A stretch of DNA of 37,686 bases from Porphyromonas uenonis 60-3 (GTDB lineage: Bacteria; Bacteroidota; Bacteroidia; Bacteroidales; Porphyromonadaceae), in the NCBI RefSeq assembly GCF_000174775.1, contig NZ_ACLR01000203.1, positions 1 to 37,686 on the forward strand. Direction: 5' to 3'. Position 1 is the first letter of the stretch; each line of letters starts with the position of its first letter. The notes beneath the pieces were generated by a model, which saw only the letters and a program-made list of their open reading frames with translations, was not told where the DNA came from and did not search any database. The translations under genes and the position numbers were made by a program. This document shows, one piece after another, positions 16,201 through 23,736 of the stretch.

Positions 16201-17506
16201 TGCTATGTAGCATCATCTGCTTGTTGCCCTCCGCATAGTTGTTGTAGAGTGCACCACGAGACATCAGATCCTTGGCAAAAGCCTCCTCCGTGTCGGGCAA
16301 TCCCGTCAGGTCGTACCCTTGGCTCTGTAGATACTTCAGAACATTGTAGAGCGAGGGCACCACCTCGATGCCTTGCGCCACGAGACTGTTTTGTCCAGGA
16401 CCCTTGAAGTAGAAGAGTGCTATGCGCTTGTCTGCGTTGCTCATCGTCTGTAGCTTGACATAGCGGTGGAGTAGTGAGCAGAAGTCGGGCAGACGCTCGG
16501 GGATCGTGTGAAACTCCTTAAAGCCCTGCTTGTTCTCCCGCAGTGTCACCAGCGCAAAGGGGAGGATCGTGCCATCTATCTCAGGCGTTACGACCGTTTG
16601 GCTGAGATAGCCACCCCACATGCCTTGCTTGTCTTTGATCCAGTCGTCATACAGCTCCGATACGAGGAGCGGAGTGAAGATAGGTACGTTGTGCTCCTTG
16701 AGCCAAGCGATGGCGGGGTCGCCACCGAAGCGTCCGTGTGCGAAGTAGATGACCGCCTGTGGCTTGATCTCCGTGAGGAACTCCAGTCGACGTGTCATAG
16801 CGCTGATTGGGTAGACGTTAAAGCCCGACTCCTCTAGCGCTCCGATCAACTCGTCCAAGTAGTCTCGGCTCGATCCGAAGGGACCTGCGATACCTGTAAA
16901 GAGCGCAATGCGAGGAGCTCCCTCCTTGTATCCATGCTCGTTGTAGTACTTCTGAAAGCTCTCGACGCTGTCGAAGGCTAGGTCGGGATCTTCGTCCGTA
17001 AAGAGCAGGTCATAGCCGTACTCTACAGGCTCTTCGATAGTGCCCGTACGGAGCGACTTACCGAGGATCTCCTTACGGATATAGTTGAAGGCCGAGCGAT
17101 AGTTGCTCGTACCGCCATTAGTAAGGTACACCTCGAGCTTAAGCTGCTGGATGGAGTCGACGTTGGAGATACTATTCTCAGGCGTTGTGGTCATGTAGGC
17201 GAGGTACTTCAGGCCCTTCTCTTCGCCCAGTTGCTTGATCAGTGCACGGTCCTCGTCGGTCCACTTGAGTCCCATGCCGAAGGCGATCATAGCGTCGTAG
17301 TTCTTCAGCTCGGAGAGATCCGTAACAGCTGTGAGGCGCACATTCTCCTTGTCGGTTGCAGCCGCCATACGAGAGGCTACGAAGTCTGGCATATTGACCA
17401 GTGCGACTCGCACTGGCTTAGGCCACAAGAGATAGGCGCAGAGGATGATGACGCCCAGCAGTAGTGTGGCGCCGATGTAGTAGAGATGCTTCTTAGAGAA
17501 AGTCAT
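13268..17506 (-). CDS. hmuS: HmuS, membrane-anchored CobN-like chelatase family protein
   Basis: A 1412-residue member of the CobN/magnesium-chelatase H family. A helix at about 7-29 (YYIGATLLLGVIILCAYLLW) and one near the C-terminus (about 1378-1402) with RRKKRTK after it predict that the large middle part is periplasmic and both ends cytosolic, unlike soluble CobN. CobN-like blocks include FGTHGSLEFIPGKQVALS and GGLNGAYGTGIQEFVESGDRW. Residues ~789-830 form a Met/Gly-rich insert of GMPKG repeats. Near the C-terminus there is a cysteine pair (CSGMVC). In P. gingivalis and Bacteroides this gene belongs to haem use, and work on Bacteroides HmuS supports removal of iron from haem; I infer the same here. 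No cobalamin genes flank it, so cobaltochelatase is unlikely. Gap to hmuR 35 bases. Confidence 0.93.
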   Translation of the reverse strand: MTFSKKHLYYIGATLLLGVIILCAYLLWPKPVRVALVNMPDFVASRMAAATDKENVRLTAVTDLSELKNYDAMIAFGMGLKWTDEDRALIKQLGEEKGLKYLAYMTTTPENSISNVDSIQQLKLEVYLTNGGTSNYRSAFNYIRKEILGKSLRTGTIEEPVEYGYDLLFTDEDPDLAFDSVESFQKYYNEHGYKEGAPRIALFTGIAGPFGSSRDYLDELIGALEESGFNVYPISAMTRRLEFLTEIKPQAVIYFAHGRFGGDPAIAWLKEHNVPIFTPLLVSELYDDWIKDKQGMWGGYLSQTVVTPEIDGTILPFALVTLRENKQGFKEFHTIPERLPDFCSLLHRYVKLQTMSNADKRIALFYFKGPGQNSLVAQGIEVVPSLYNVLKYLQSQGYDLTGLPDTEEAFAKDLMSRGALYNNYAEGNKQMMLHSNYPAFVSTKELTQWIDETFPPALKDSIEGRYGAIPGHDLVLERDGAEGIAVTRLTYGKVALLPQPGSGSGELDFKMVHGSTSVPAYPYIASYLWARNGWHADVLMHFGTHGSLEFIPGKQVALSNYDYTDRLVRDLPHIYYYTTANVGECMIAKRRSYGQAVSYLAPPFIDTQLDKEMQPLRDLTDRYLASEKDDDVLSKRIKEMTIAKGFHRDLKLDSTMSKPYTRDEIELIASFVDELAHAKIVGGMYTTGVPFSSEKIRSSVRLLSVDPIAYALAQVDKSRGRITDAQIKDDVYFNARYLRPADRFVARVQDREIASGEVDALLQSLGVSRAELARADQFLKAQQEESAQSGMMGGMPAGMMGGGMPKGMSKGMPKGMPKGMGGGMPPHGKPASAETKKDPKLVLLAEGVSLLRRSVAQIPYYKRMLVTSPQLELASLANALRGGYTAPSPGGDFIASPSVLPTGRNLYAIDPEMTPTAKAWEDGQQLADALIADYRSRHNDSIPRKVSFTLWSSSFIESEGTTIAEIMALLGVEPVRDRRGKVIDVRVIPIKELGRPRVDVVIQTSGQLRDIAASRLFLLQKAIDLVAETKDGKMPNQIALGRVEAERVLLEHGLPPEQARKLSGKRIFGGLNGAYGTGIQEFVESGDRWEKESEIAEVYMNNMGAIYGDEELWGETAKGIFEAALQNTDAVVQPRQSNTWGALSLDHVYEFMGGLTLSVRHVTGKDPEGYFTDLRNRRRVKTQEIKQAIGIEARTTILNPTYVREQLKEGAGAADAIDETIRNTYAWNVMKPSAIDKELWDALYDMYVVDKHQLGTVDFFERNNPAALQDLTASMMETIRKGYWQATAEQKQTIARLHAESLAKAGAGCSGMVCDNAKLRKMIQDQLTPEQQQEYTAALDKALKVTSQSGQKQQVLSKDSDKAQDKKHSSGSASAEDQDSFSTTEIVIIGGVVLVLILVLSLLYSRRKKRTK

Positions 17507-17541
17507 AAGGAAGAAAGTCTTAGTGGGGGGCGAAGCCCTTT

Positions 17542-19503
17542 TTAGTAGTTCAGAGAGAGCGAAACGAAGTAGCTACGTCCAGGCGATAGCGAAGCGCCCT
17601 GCTCGACGATTGGGGTCATATAGTTGAAAAGGTTGTCGCATCCCAGCGTCAGGCTAAGGTCTAGGAGCGTCTGCCAGCGCTGTGTGACACTAGCCCTAAA
17701 GAGTGCATAGCCAGGATAGGAGGCGTACTTATAGTCGTCACTGGCATCGTCATAGACGGCAGACTTCACGCCACTGAGGTAGCGCCCAGTGAATTGTCCC
17801 GAGAGTGTGTACAAGCCCCAGCGGTGACCGTACTGTATGGAGCCGTTGATGTGGTGTGGTCTCGTGTTGCGGATATAGAAGGAGTGCGTCTTACCCTGCA
17901 CCTTCATCTGCTCTAGGACGAGAGCGTAGTTGATGTTGATATCAAAGTTTGCGAAAGGTGTCACCCGTAGCATCGCCGTACCGCTCCATAGATTGAGAGG
18001 CTTGTCCCCGTTGCGATACTGGAGGACACGCCCCTCCTGCTCAGGTCGCGTATAGATACGATTGTTGATGCGGTTGTAGGAGGCCGAGAGCGAGAGATTC
18101 ATAAAGGAGTTGTTGTACTCAGGAGTAATCATCACGAGGTGGCTAATCTCCGGCTTGAGGTCGCTGGCGCCTTTGATACGAAACATACCTCTGTGGTCCC
18201 AGTCCATAAAGAGCTCCTTGAGCGAAGGCGATCTAAAGCCCTCGGAATAGCTAATGCGTAGGGCGTAGTTGTGATTGCGCCACATGATCGATAGGCGAGG
18301 CGTCAGGTGCGTGCCATAGGTCGAGTGCATATCTTGCCGAATTCCTACGGTAGTGCTCCAGTTATTGTCCATACGCCAGAGCATTTGCCCGTAGAGCGTC
18401 TTGGTCGAAGCGCTGTGAACCTGATTGAGGTTGGTCACCTGTACGCTACGCAGGTTCTCATGTAGTATCTCCACACCCGCATTGAAGCTCGGCTTGTAGG
18501 GGTCTTCCGTTGGGTCGTAGTTGTACTGCATGCGAGCCGTCTGCGTCAGATAGTTAAACTGTGGCTCCCAGGGGCCCTCCTCCTTTGTAGCGAGGAAGAA
18601 GTACTTGTCTCGCTTGTATCCCTCGATGTGGTAGCTAGCCTCTACGGAGTGTCCATCGGTAGGTTTGTAGAGCAGGCGTAGATTGCCCGTGGGGCTCTGA
18701 TAGCGGTTCTTCTCCTTGTCGTCAAAGTTTTGCATACGGGAGTGAAAGCGTCCCGTAGCGGTCATCGAGAGACGCTTGTCTGGGGAAAGGTAGCGTAGCT
18801 GCTCTTCCATATGAAAGGTGTAGAAGCCAGGCATCGTGCGGGGTATATCTGCACGTACGCTAGGTAGCTCGTAGTCTAGTTGCTTGGCATAGCCACCTGT
18901 CGTGGTGCTGGTCACACGACCTAGCTTCATCACCAGACGACCGTTGTAGCGCTGTATGCTCTGCGTGTCGTAGTGACCTGAGAGCGTAGCGTCGAGCTTC
19001 TTGTGGCTACGCTTCGTGATGATGTTGATCACACCGCCTATGGCATTGCTCCCATAGAGAGCCGAGCTAGAGCCTTGTAGCATCTCGATGCGCTCTATCG
19101 AGGAGGGGTCTATACGCTCTAGGTCTACGCTACTGGAGGCTCCCTCGTTGGTCATACGCTCGCCATCTATGAGGAAGAGGTAGTAGTCGGCCGAGAGACC
19201 TCGTATGCTCATCCGATTTTGCGTGCCGTGGGTGCTCGTCTGCACGCCTGGGATCACCATCTGTAGCAGATCCTCGACGGATCGTGCCTGCACCGCTTCG
19301 ATCTCTTTGGGCGAGACGACACGGATCGGTATGGAGATGTTTTTCATCGGGCAACGTGTGCGAGTCCCCGTGACGACCACTTCGTCAAGACACTTGACCT
19401 TCGTACTGTCTAGGAGTATTGAGTCTTGAGGAAGGAGTGGGGTCGCGGAGAGCGAACTGGCGAGGGTAAGTAGGGAGAGGAAGATGTATAGGGAGCTTTT
19501 CAT
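17542..19503 (-). CDS. hmuR: HmuR, TonB-dependent haem receptor
   Basis: A 653-residue outer-membrane receptor that imports haem captured from haemoglobin, usually with HmuY. A signal peptide (about 1-20, SLLTLASSLSA) is followed by LDEVVVTGTRT, the usual entry to the plug. The plug holds VEDLLQMVIPGVQTSTHGTQNRMSIRGLSADYYLFLIDGER in shortened terms: LLQMVIPGV, then RMSIRG, and ends in SALYGSNAIGGVINIITK. The barrel closes with RSYFVSLSLNY, ending in an aromatic residue as expected. The haem-receptor region has FRSPSLKELF and then GASDLKPE, matching the positions of the FRAP and NPNL motifs but with NPNL replaced by ASDL. The gene follows hmuY after a 120-base gap holding a nested hairpin, and precedes hmuS. 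Confidence 0.93.
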   Translation of the reverse strand: MKSSLYIFLSLLTLASSLSATPLLPQDSILLDSTKVKCLDEVVVTGTRTRCPMKNISIPIRVVSPKEIEAVQARSVEDLLQMVIPGVQTSTHGTQNRMSIRGLSADYYLFLIDGERMTNEGASSSVDLERIDPSSIERIEMLQGSSSALYGSNAIGGVINIITKRSHKKLDATLSGHYDTQSIQRYNGRLVMKLGRVTSTTTGGYAKQLDYELPSVRADIPRTMPGFYTFHMEEQLRYLSPDKRLSMTATGRFHSRMQNFDDKEKNRYQSPTGNLRLLYKPTDGHSVEASYHIEGYKRDKYFFLATKEEGPWEPQFNYLTQTARMQYNYDPTEDPYKPSFNAGVEILHENLRSVQVTNLNQVHSASTKTLYGQMLWRMDNNWSTTVGIRQDMHSTYGTHLTPRLSIMWRNHNYALRISYSEGFRSPSLKELFMDWDHRGMFRIKGASDLKPEISHLVMITPEYNNSFMNLSLSASYNRINNRIYTRPEQEGRVLQYRNGDKPLNLWSGTAMLRVTPFANFDININYALVLEQMKVQGKTHSFYIRNTRPHHINGSIQYGHRWGLYTLSGQFTGRYLSGVKSAVYDDASDDYKYASYPGYALFRASVTQRWQTLLDLSLTLGCDNLFNYMTPIVEQGASLSPGRSYFVSLSLNY

Positions 19504-19563
19504 ATAGTAAAGTGTGAGTGTGTGGGGGGGCTTGGAGAGCCAATAGCTACTAAGAGCTAAGGT

Positions 19564-19606
19564 AGCTCGGAGCCACGGAGAGCGATCGCTCTAGTAGCTC
19601 CGAGCT
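19564..19606 (-). promoter_or_regulatory. Nested palindrome between hmuY and hmuR
   Basis: Outer arms AGCTCGGAG (19564-19572) and CTCCGAGCT (19598-19606) enclose a perfect 14-bp palindrome, AGAGCGATCGCTCT (19579-19592). In the mRNA this would be a stem-loop just after the hmuY stop (17 bases downstream) with no T tract. It could protect the hmuY message or lower readthrough into hmuR. Confidence 0.6.
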
Positions 19607-19623
19607 GGTAAGGGAGAGGAAGA

Positions 19624-20286
19624 CTACTTCTTGTCTGCCTTGATGATATACTCTAGGGTGATGTATCCCGTCTTCTTCGTAGCATTCTGATAGTCTAGGA
19701 CGCGGACGCGGACGATCTGACCAGTTGCTGAGCGAACGAGAAAGACAGAGGGATCAACCGTCACCGTGGGAGGCATACCAGCCCTGCTGATGATACCTTT
19801 ATTTAGGTATCCTTTCCCATCATCCTTGGGCTCTGAGGTAAGCAGGAAGTTGGCAGATTGCTTCTCGTACTTCATTTCGTGCTTGCTCATGTCAAATTTC
19901 ATCAGGAGTGTTCCCTCACGGTCTAGAGCCCATTCGCTATCCTTAGGAGTAGGTATGTCAGCCATTAGATCCTTTTGGGAGGTGCGAGCGGCTGCGCCCT
20001 TGCCCTTGCCTGAGGTACCGCCATTGGTCTTGAAGTCGTAGCGGTGTAGCCCTAGATCCCATGAGAGATCGGTCTCGGGAGTCGATACGCTGACCACTTC
20101 GCCCTTGTCAAAGTTGATGTAGACCCACTTCGTATAGTCGGAAGCGTCTACGACGATCTTCTTGGTCATTCCCTTCTCTTGAGAGGGATTGGGTACAGGC
20201 TTTGGTTCGTTCTTGTCGCTTTTGCACGAAGCGCATAGCAACAGCGTCATGAGAGCCGCTAGAGAGAGTAGGATTGTTTTTTTCAT
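19624..20286 (-). CDS. hmuY: HmuY-family haem-binding lipoprotein
   Basis: A 220-residue surface lipoprotein that takes haem from host proteins and passes it to HmuR. I place the start at 20286 (MKKTILLSLAALM), because the upstream 13 codons of the open frame precede a clear signal peptide. The lipid-anchored cysteine follows LLLCAS. HmuY features are TKWVYINFDKGEVVSVS, DLSWDLGLHRYDFKTNGG and a C-terminal VTLEYI-like strand (GYITLEYIIK). In P. gingivalis HmuY two histidines bind haem; homologues in other species use methionines. Candidate residues here lie in KFDMSKHEMKYE and SRAGMPPT, which favours the methionine type, but I cannot align them. It is the first gene of the operon, with its own promoter at 20328-20360. 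Confidence 0.9.
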   Translation of the reverse strand: MKKTILLSLAALMTLLLCASCKSDKNEPKPVPNPSQEKGMTKKIVVDASDYTKWVYINFDKGEVVSVSTPETDLSWDLGLHRYDFKTNGGTSGKGKGAAARTSQKDLMADIPTPKDSEWALDREGTLLMKFDMSKHEMKYEKQSANFLLTSEPKDDGKGYLNKGIISRAGMPPTVTVDPSVFLVRSATGQIVRVRVLDYQNATKKTGYITLEYIIKADKK

Positions 20287-20327
20287 ATACTTGATTGCTT
20301 GGAAAAATAGATTGTATGATTGCACTG

Positions 20328-20360
20328 CAAAGGTATGAAGGAGAGCCTACGTAAATCAAT
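20328..20360 (-). promoter_or_regulatory. hmuY: Promoter of the hmu operon
   Basis: On the minus strand ATTG, 21 bases, TACCTTTG: perfect -7 box at 20328-20335, three-of-four -33 box at 20357-20360. The predicted transcript would start about 35 bases before the hmuY ATG. Iron control is expected from family knowledge, but I see no clear Fur box. Confidence 0.65.
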
Positions 20361-20471
20361 ACCTAAACGTCGGTATTTGCGTTTGTGCCGTCCCAATGCT
20401 CAGCCATGAGCGCTCCTCAGTACACACCTCTCGATAGAGCTCTCACGGGTGGGGAAAACGGGGGCTTTTGT

Positions 20472-20573
20472 AAAAGTTCCAAAACGGTTCCTGCCTTGGA
20501 ACTTTTTAGTTCCAACGGGGGAACTCATCAGTTCCAGCGGACGAACTTTTCGGTTCCAAGGGAGGTAAGTTTG
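20472..20573. repeat. 22-bp inverted-repeat array, family C
   Basis: RGTTCC arms at 20486, 20508, 20530 and 20552, and matching GGAACT or CGAACT arms at 20498, 20520 and 20542, all exactly 22 bp apart. A unit is AGTTCC, 6 bases, GGAACT, 4 bases. A stronger 11-bp inverted repeat, AAAAGTTCCAA (20472-20482) with TTGGAACTTTT (20496-20506), opens the array. The period is that of family A but the arm sequence differs. It lies about 110 bases upstream of the hmu promoter and downstream of nagB. Confidence 0.8.
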
Positions 20574-20595
20574 ATTGGACAGAGGGGATAAAGAA

Positions 20596-20632
20596 AGAAG
20601 GCCAAGAAGTAACGAATACTTCTCGACCTTTT
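20596..20632 (-). terminator. Terminator of the murB-to-nagB operon
   Basis: AGAAGTA and TACTTCT with a 5-base loop, extended by C-G and AAGG/CCTT pairs across two mismatches. On the minus strand it is followed by TCTTTCTTTATC. It lies about 60 bases after the nagB stop. Confidence 0.7.
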
Positions 20633-20689
20633 CTGATGGTGGCGTATGCTACGAGGGCATCCGCCGATCTATTTGTGAGCTGCTACCTC

Positions 20690-21496
20690 TTAGTAGGCTA
20701 GGCCCTCTCGGGCTAGCTTCTCCTCCTGCTTGTAGAAGCGGAAGGTCTTCACCTGTAGCTCTACGGCAGCGTCGTCATCGCAGACGATGATGCTGTCGGA
20801 GTGAAGCTGCAGTGCGGAGATAGGACACATCTGGGTGATATGACCCTCGACGGCCTTGCAGAGGGCACGCGCCTTGTTCGAACCATTGATAAGAATCATC
20901 ACCTCACGAGCATCTGTCACGGTACCGACACCTACGGTGAGGGCGCGTGTAGGAACCTTTGAGAGGTCGTTGTCAAAGAAACGGCTGTTGTCACGGATGG
21001 TCTCGGGCATCAGACGTACCTCACGAGTGCGAGAGGCTAGTGAGGAGCCTGGCTCGTTGAAGGCGATGTGCCCATCAGAGCCGATACCTCCGATGAAGAG
21101 GTCGATACCTCCGAGTGACTGGATCATCTCTTCGTAAGCTTGGCACTCGGCAGCGGTGTCCTCAGCCAAACCATTGAGGAGGTGTGTATTCTTGGGGTCA
21201 ATGTCAATGTGGTCGAAGAAGTTGCTCTTCATGAAGTAGTGATAGCTCTCGGGGTGTGAGGGCTCTAGACCGACATACTCGTCCATATTGACTGTAATTA
21301 CATTCTTGAAGCTGACACGACCAGCCTGACAGGCTTTTGCCAGCTCTTGATACATACCAATAGGGGTAGAGCCTGTGGGCAGACCGATCACAAAGGGACG
21401 GTCAGCTGTGGGTGCAAACTCATTGATGCGTTTGATCACATGCTCTGCTGCCCATGTAGACATGGCAGCATAATCTTGCTCGATAACAAGTCTCAT
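20690..21496 (-). CDS. nagB: Glucosamine-6-phosphate deaminase
   Basis: A 268-residue cytosolic enzyme, the standard length for NagB. It converts glucosamine 6-phosphate to fructose 6-phosphate and ammonia, feeding amino sugars into glycolysis. The catalytic residues match the E. coli numbering exactly: D72 in NMDEY, D141 and H143 in GSDGHIAF, and E148 in FNEPGSS. The phosphate-binding loop GLPTGSTPIGMY is at 38-49. It is the last gene of the operon, 32 bases after the flavodiiron gene, with a hairpin terminator behind it. Its position next to cell-wall genes (murB, ddh, lgt) suggests that amino-sugar recycling is linked to envelope building. Confidence 0.97.
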   Translation of the reverse strand: MRLVIEQDYAAMSTWAAEHVIKRINEFAPTADRPFVIGLPTGSTPIGMYQELAKACQAGRVSFKNVITVNMDEYVGLEPSHPESYHYFMKSNFFDHIDIDPKNTHLLNGLAEDTAAECQAYEEMIQSLGGIDLFIGGIGSDGHIAFNEPGSSLASRTREVRLMPETIRDNSRFFDNDLSKVPTRALTVGVGTVTDAREVMILINGSNKARALCKAVEGHITQMCPISALQLHSDSIIVCDDDAAVELQVKTFRFYKQEEKLAREGLAY

Positions 21497-21528
21497 AGAT
21501 TATTTGTTGGTTGTTGGTATTTAGGAAA

Positions 21529-22743
21529 TTAACGGTAAAGTTCTAACAGTCTCTGGGCAATAGCAGCTCCTAGGTCACGCCCCTGGGCTAGCTGCTCAGG
21601 GGTGGCAGCTCCCTTGATCTCTACGGGATCTGTCACCTGCTCGAAGGCTAGCTTCTCCAGGATCTCGGGCATGATCTTGATGGACTGTCCAGCCCAAGTA
21701 CAGCTACCGAAGTAGCCGATGATGCGATGCTTGACCTCGCGGAGGGCAACCTTGTTGAGGATGTCACGCATAGGTGAGAAAAGGCTATTGCAATAGGTCG
21801 GAGCGCCGACGATGAGGGCGCGATACTTAAAGATGTCACGGAGCATATGGGAGGGATCGGCCGTGCTGACGTTGTGTACGACAATCTCCTTGATGCCGCT
21901 CTGCGCTAGTCCCTGAGCGACCGCCTCGGCCATCTGCTCGGTGTGTCCATACATGCTACCGTAGAGGATGACTGCACCACAGCTTGTGTCGTACTTGCTG
22001 AGCTGATCGTAGATGGCGAGTGCCTTGGGGAAGCCGTGCTCCGTCCATACGGGGCCATGGGTCGGACAGATGTACTGTGGCGACAACCCTAGTGAGCTGT
22101 ACTTGGCTAGAGCCTTCTGGACGAACATGCCAAACTTGCCTACGATGCAAGCGTAGTAGCGGTACATCTCCTCATAGTAGAGGTCGAGGTTCATATCTCG
22201 GTCGATGAAGGCACCGTTGAGTGTGCCAAAGGTGCCGAAGGCATCGGCCGTGAAGAGGACATTGTTGGAGCTCTCATAGGTAAACATGACCTCGGGCCAG
22301 TGTACCATCGGTGCCATGACGAAGTGGAAGGTGAAGCCTCCTATCTCTAGGGGCTCTTTCTCCGAAACGACTACGCGCTGCTCCTGAGGGATTGGTGCGA
22401 AGTAAGAGTCGAGCATGCCGAAGGTTTTGGCATTGCCCACCACCTTCATCTCAGGATAGAGGGTGCGTAGGAGACCGATAGAGCCACTGTGGTCAGGCTC
22501 CATATGGTCCACGATGAGGTAGTCGATGGGACGATCACCGATGATGGACTTGATCTTGTCCAAGTGATGCTCTGCGGTCCCAATCTCCACACCGTCAATG
22601 AGTACAACCTGCTCACCTACGAGCAGATAAGAGTTATAGCTGACGCCATAGGGTAGTGACCAGGAGCCCTCGAAGAGTTGCTTCGTGCGGTCATTGACTC
22701 CGATATAGTATATTGAATCGGTGATTTGATTGCGATACTCCAT
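21529..22743 (-). CDS. FprA-type flavodiiron protein (O2/NO reductase)
   Basis: A 404-residue cytosolic A-type flavodiiron protein, which reduces O2 to water (or NO to N2O) in anaerobes. The N-terminal metallo-beta-lactamase domain has the di-iron ligands H80-x-E82-x-D84-H85 (VDHMEPDHSG), then H in PMVHWPEV, D in FTADAFG and H in CPTHGPVW. The C-terminal flavodoxin domain starts at about 255 with ILYGSMYGHTEQMAEAV, the FMN phosphate loop. There is no extra rubredoxin domain, so a separate electron donor is needed. It lies between lgt and nagB in the same direction. Oxygen defence is the likely role; NO use cannot be excluded from sequence. Confidence 0.95.
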   Translation of the reverse strand: MEYRNQITDSIYYIGVNDRTKQLFEGSWSLPYGVSYNSYLLVGEQVVLIDGVEIGTAEHHLDKIKSIIGDRPIDYLIVDHMEPDHSGSIGLLRTLYPEMKVVGNAKTFGMLDSYFAPIPQEQRVVVSEKEPLEIGGFTFHFVMAPMVHWPEVMFTYESSNNVLFTADAFGTFGTLNGAFIDRDMNLDLYYEEMYRYYACIVGKFGMFVQKALAKYSSLGLSPQYICPTHGPVWTEHGFPKALAIYDQLSKYDTSCGAVILYGSMYGHTEQMAEAVAQGLAQSGIKEIVVHNVSTADPSHMLRDIFKYRALIVGAPTYCNSLFSPMRDILNKVALREVKHRIIGYFGSCTWAGQSIKIMPEILEKLAFEQVTDPVEIKGAATPEQLAQGRDLGAAIAQRLLELYR

Positions 22744-22776
22744 AATAGAATGGTTGCTTTATAGTAGTGAATAGAT

Positions 22777-23691
22777 TTAGTGCTTGTTGGAATGAGAGGC
22801 TTGCTCCTTATGCTTTGTTTCCTCTGCGAGTAGACGCTCCACCTCTGCCTGAGGCACTGGGTGGCGCAGGGCGTAGATGATCATACCGACACCGATGAGG
22901 ATGAAGGGGATGCTGAGGAGTTGACCCTGATTGAGTCCGATGGACTCAACAAGCTTGTGCTCCCACGGCTCCTGGACGAACTTGACGGTCTCGATGAGGA
23001 GACGTGCTACGAAGGTGAGCGTGAGAAGCGTCCCGACGATGAGCCCCTGATACTTGTAGCCCGCATTGCGACGCCAGTAGAGCCACATACATATGGTGAA
23101 GACGAGCAAGTAGGCGAGCGCCTCGTAGATGGCTGTCGGGTGACAAGGCATACCACCAGCTAAGGTCTGCCACTCGGCGGAGCGTACGAAGCGAAAGCCC
23201 CAGGCGACATCAGTAGGGTAGCCGAAGATCTCGCTATTCATCAGATTGCCGAGACGTATCATGGCTGCCACGAGACCAACGGGTACGCAGAGGCGATCCA
23301 TACCCCAGAGGATTGGTTTGTGCGATACCTTGCGTGCGTAGATCCACATAGCGATGATGAGACCGATCACACCTCCGTGGCTCGCTAGTCCGCCCTCCCA
23401 GGTCTTCAGTATTTCAACGGGATTGGCGAGGTAGTATAGGGGATCGTAAAAGAGACAGTGCCCTAGTCGAGCGCCGACGATCGTACCGATGGCTACGTAC
23501 CAAAAGAGCTTGTCAAACCATGGCTCGGGCAAGCCCTCCCGCCGCCAAATGCGATGCACGATCCACGGACCGAAGACGAAAAGCCCCACGGCAAAGAGTA
23601 TGGCGTACCAGCGCAACTCAAAAGTGCCGACGGTAAAGATGGCGGGGCTGACGTCCCACGTGATGGCTAGTAGGGGTAGTGTGCTGGACAT
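22777..23691 (-). CDS. lgt: Prolipoprotein diacylglyceryl transferase
   Basis: A 304-residue inner-membrane enzyme that transfers diacylglycerol from phosphatidylglycerol to the lipobox cysteine of prolipoproteins, the first step in lipoprotein maturation. It has about seven membrane helices. Family blocks seen are [13 protein letters not shown] near the N-terminus, [28 protein letters not shown], and [13 protein letters not shown], the Lgt signature in slightly altered form. The tail is charged ([11 protein letters not shown]). The start follows 40 bases after ddh, in a spacer made of six tandem heptamers. HmuY and the SPOR protein in this window are expected substrates. Confidence 0.96.
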   Translation of the reverse strand: MSSTLPLLAITWDVSPAIFTVGTFELRWYAILFAVGLFVFGPWIVHRIWRREGLPEPWFDKLFWYVAIGTIVGARLGHCLFYDPLYYLANPVEILKTWEGGLASHGGVIGLIIAMWIYARKVSHKPILWGMDRLCVPVGLVAAMIRLGNLMNSEIFGYPTDVAWGFRFVRSAEWQTLAGGMPCHPTAIYEALAYLLVFTICMWLYWRRNAGYKYQGLIVGTLLTLTFVARLLIETVKFVQEPWEHKLVESIGLNQGQLLSIPFILIGVGMIIYALRHPVPQAEVERLLAEETKHKEQASHSNKH

Positions 23692-23694
23692 TGC

Positions 23695-23736
23695 GAGTAG
23701 AGGTTAGATGTTAGACCTTAGAAGTTAGAGATTAGA
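23695..23736 (-). repeat. Six tandem heptamers TCTAANN between ddh and lgt
   Basis: On the coding (minus) strand the spacer reads TCTAATC, TCTAACT, TCTAAGG, TCTAACA, TCTAACC and TCTACTC in tandem. It starts over the ddh stop codon and ends 3 bases before the lgt ATG. The same kind of spacer lies between ntpA and ntpB (33870-33904). Confidence 0.85.

Noticed and set aside
13268-17506. Cobaltochelatase CobN for cobalamin synthesis
   Set aside because: The gene is in a haem-uptake operon in the order of hmuYRSTUV, has membrane anchors that CobN lacks, and no cobalamin genes or cobalamin riboswitch are nearby.
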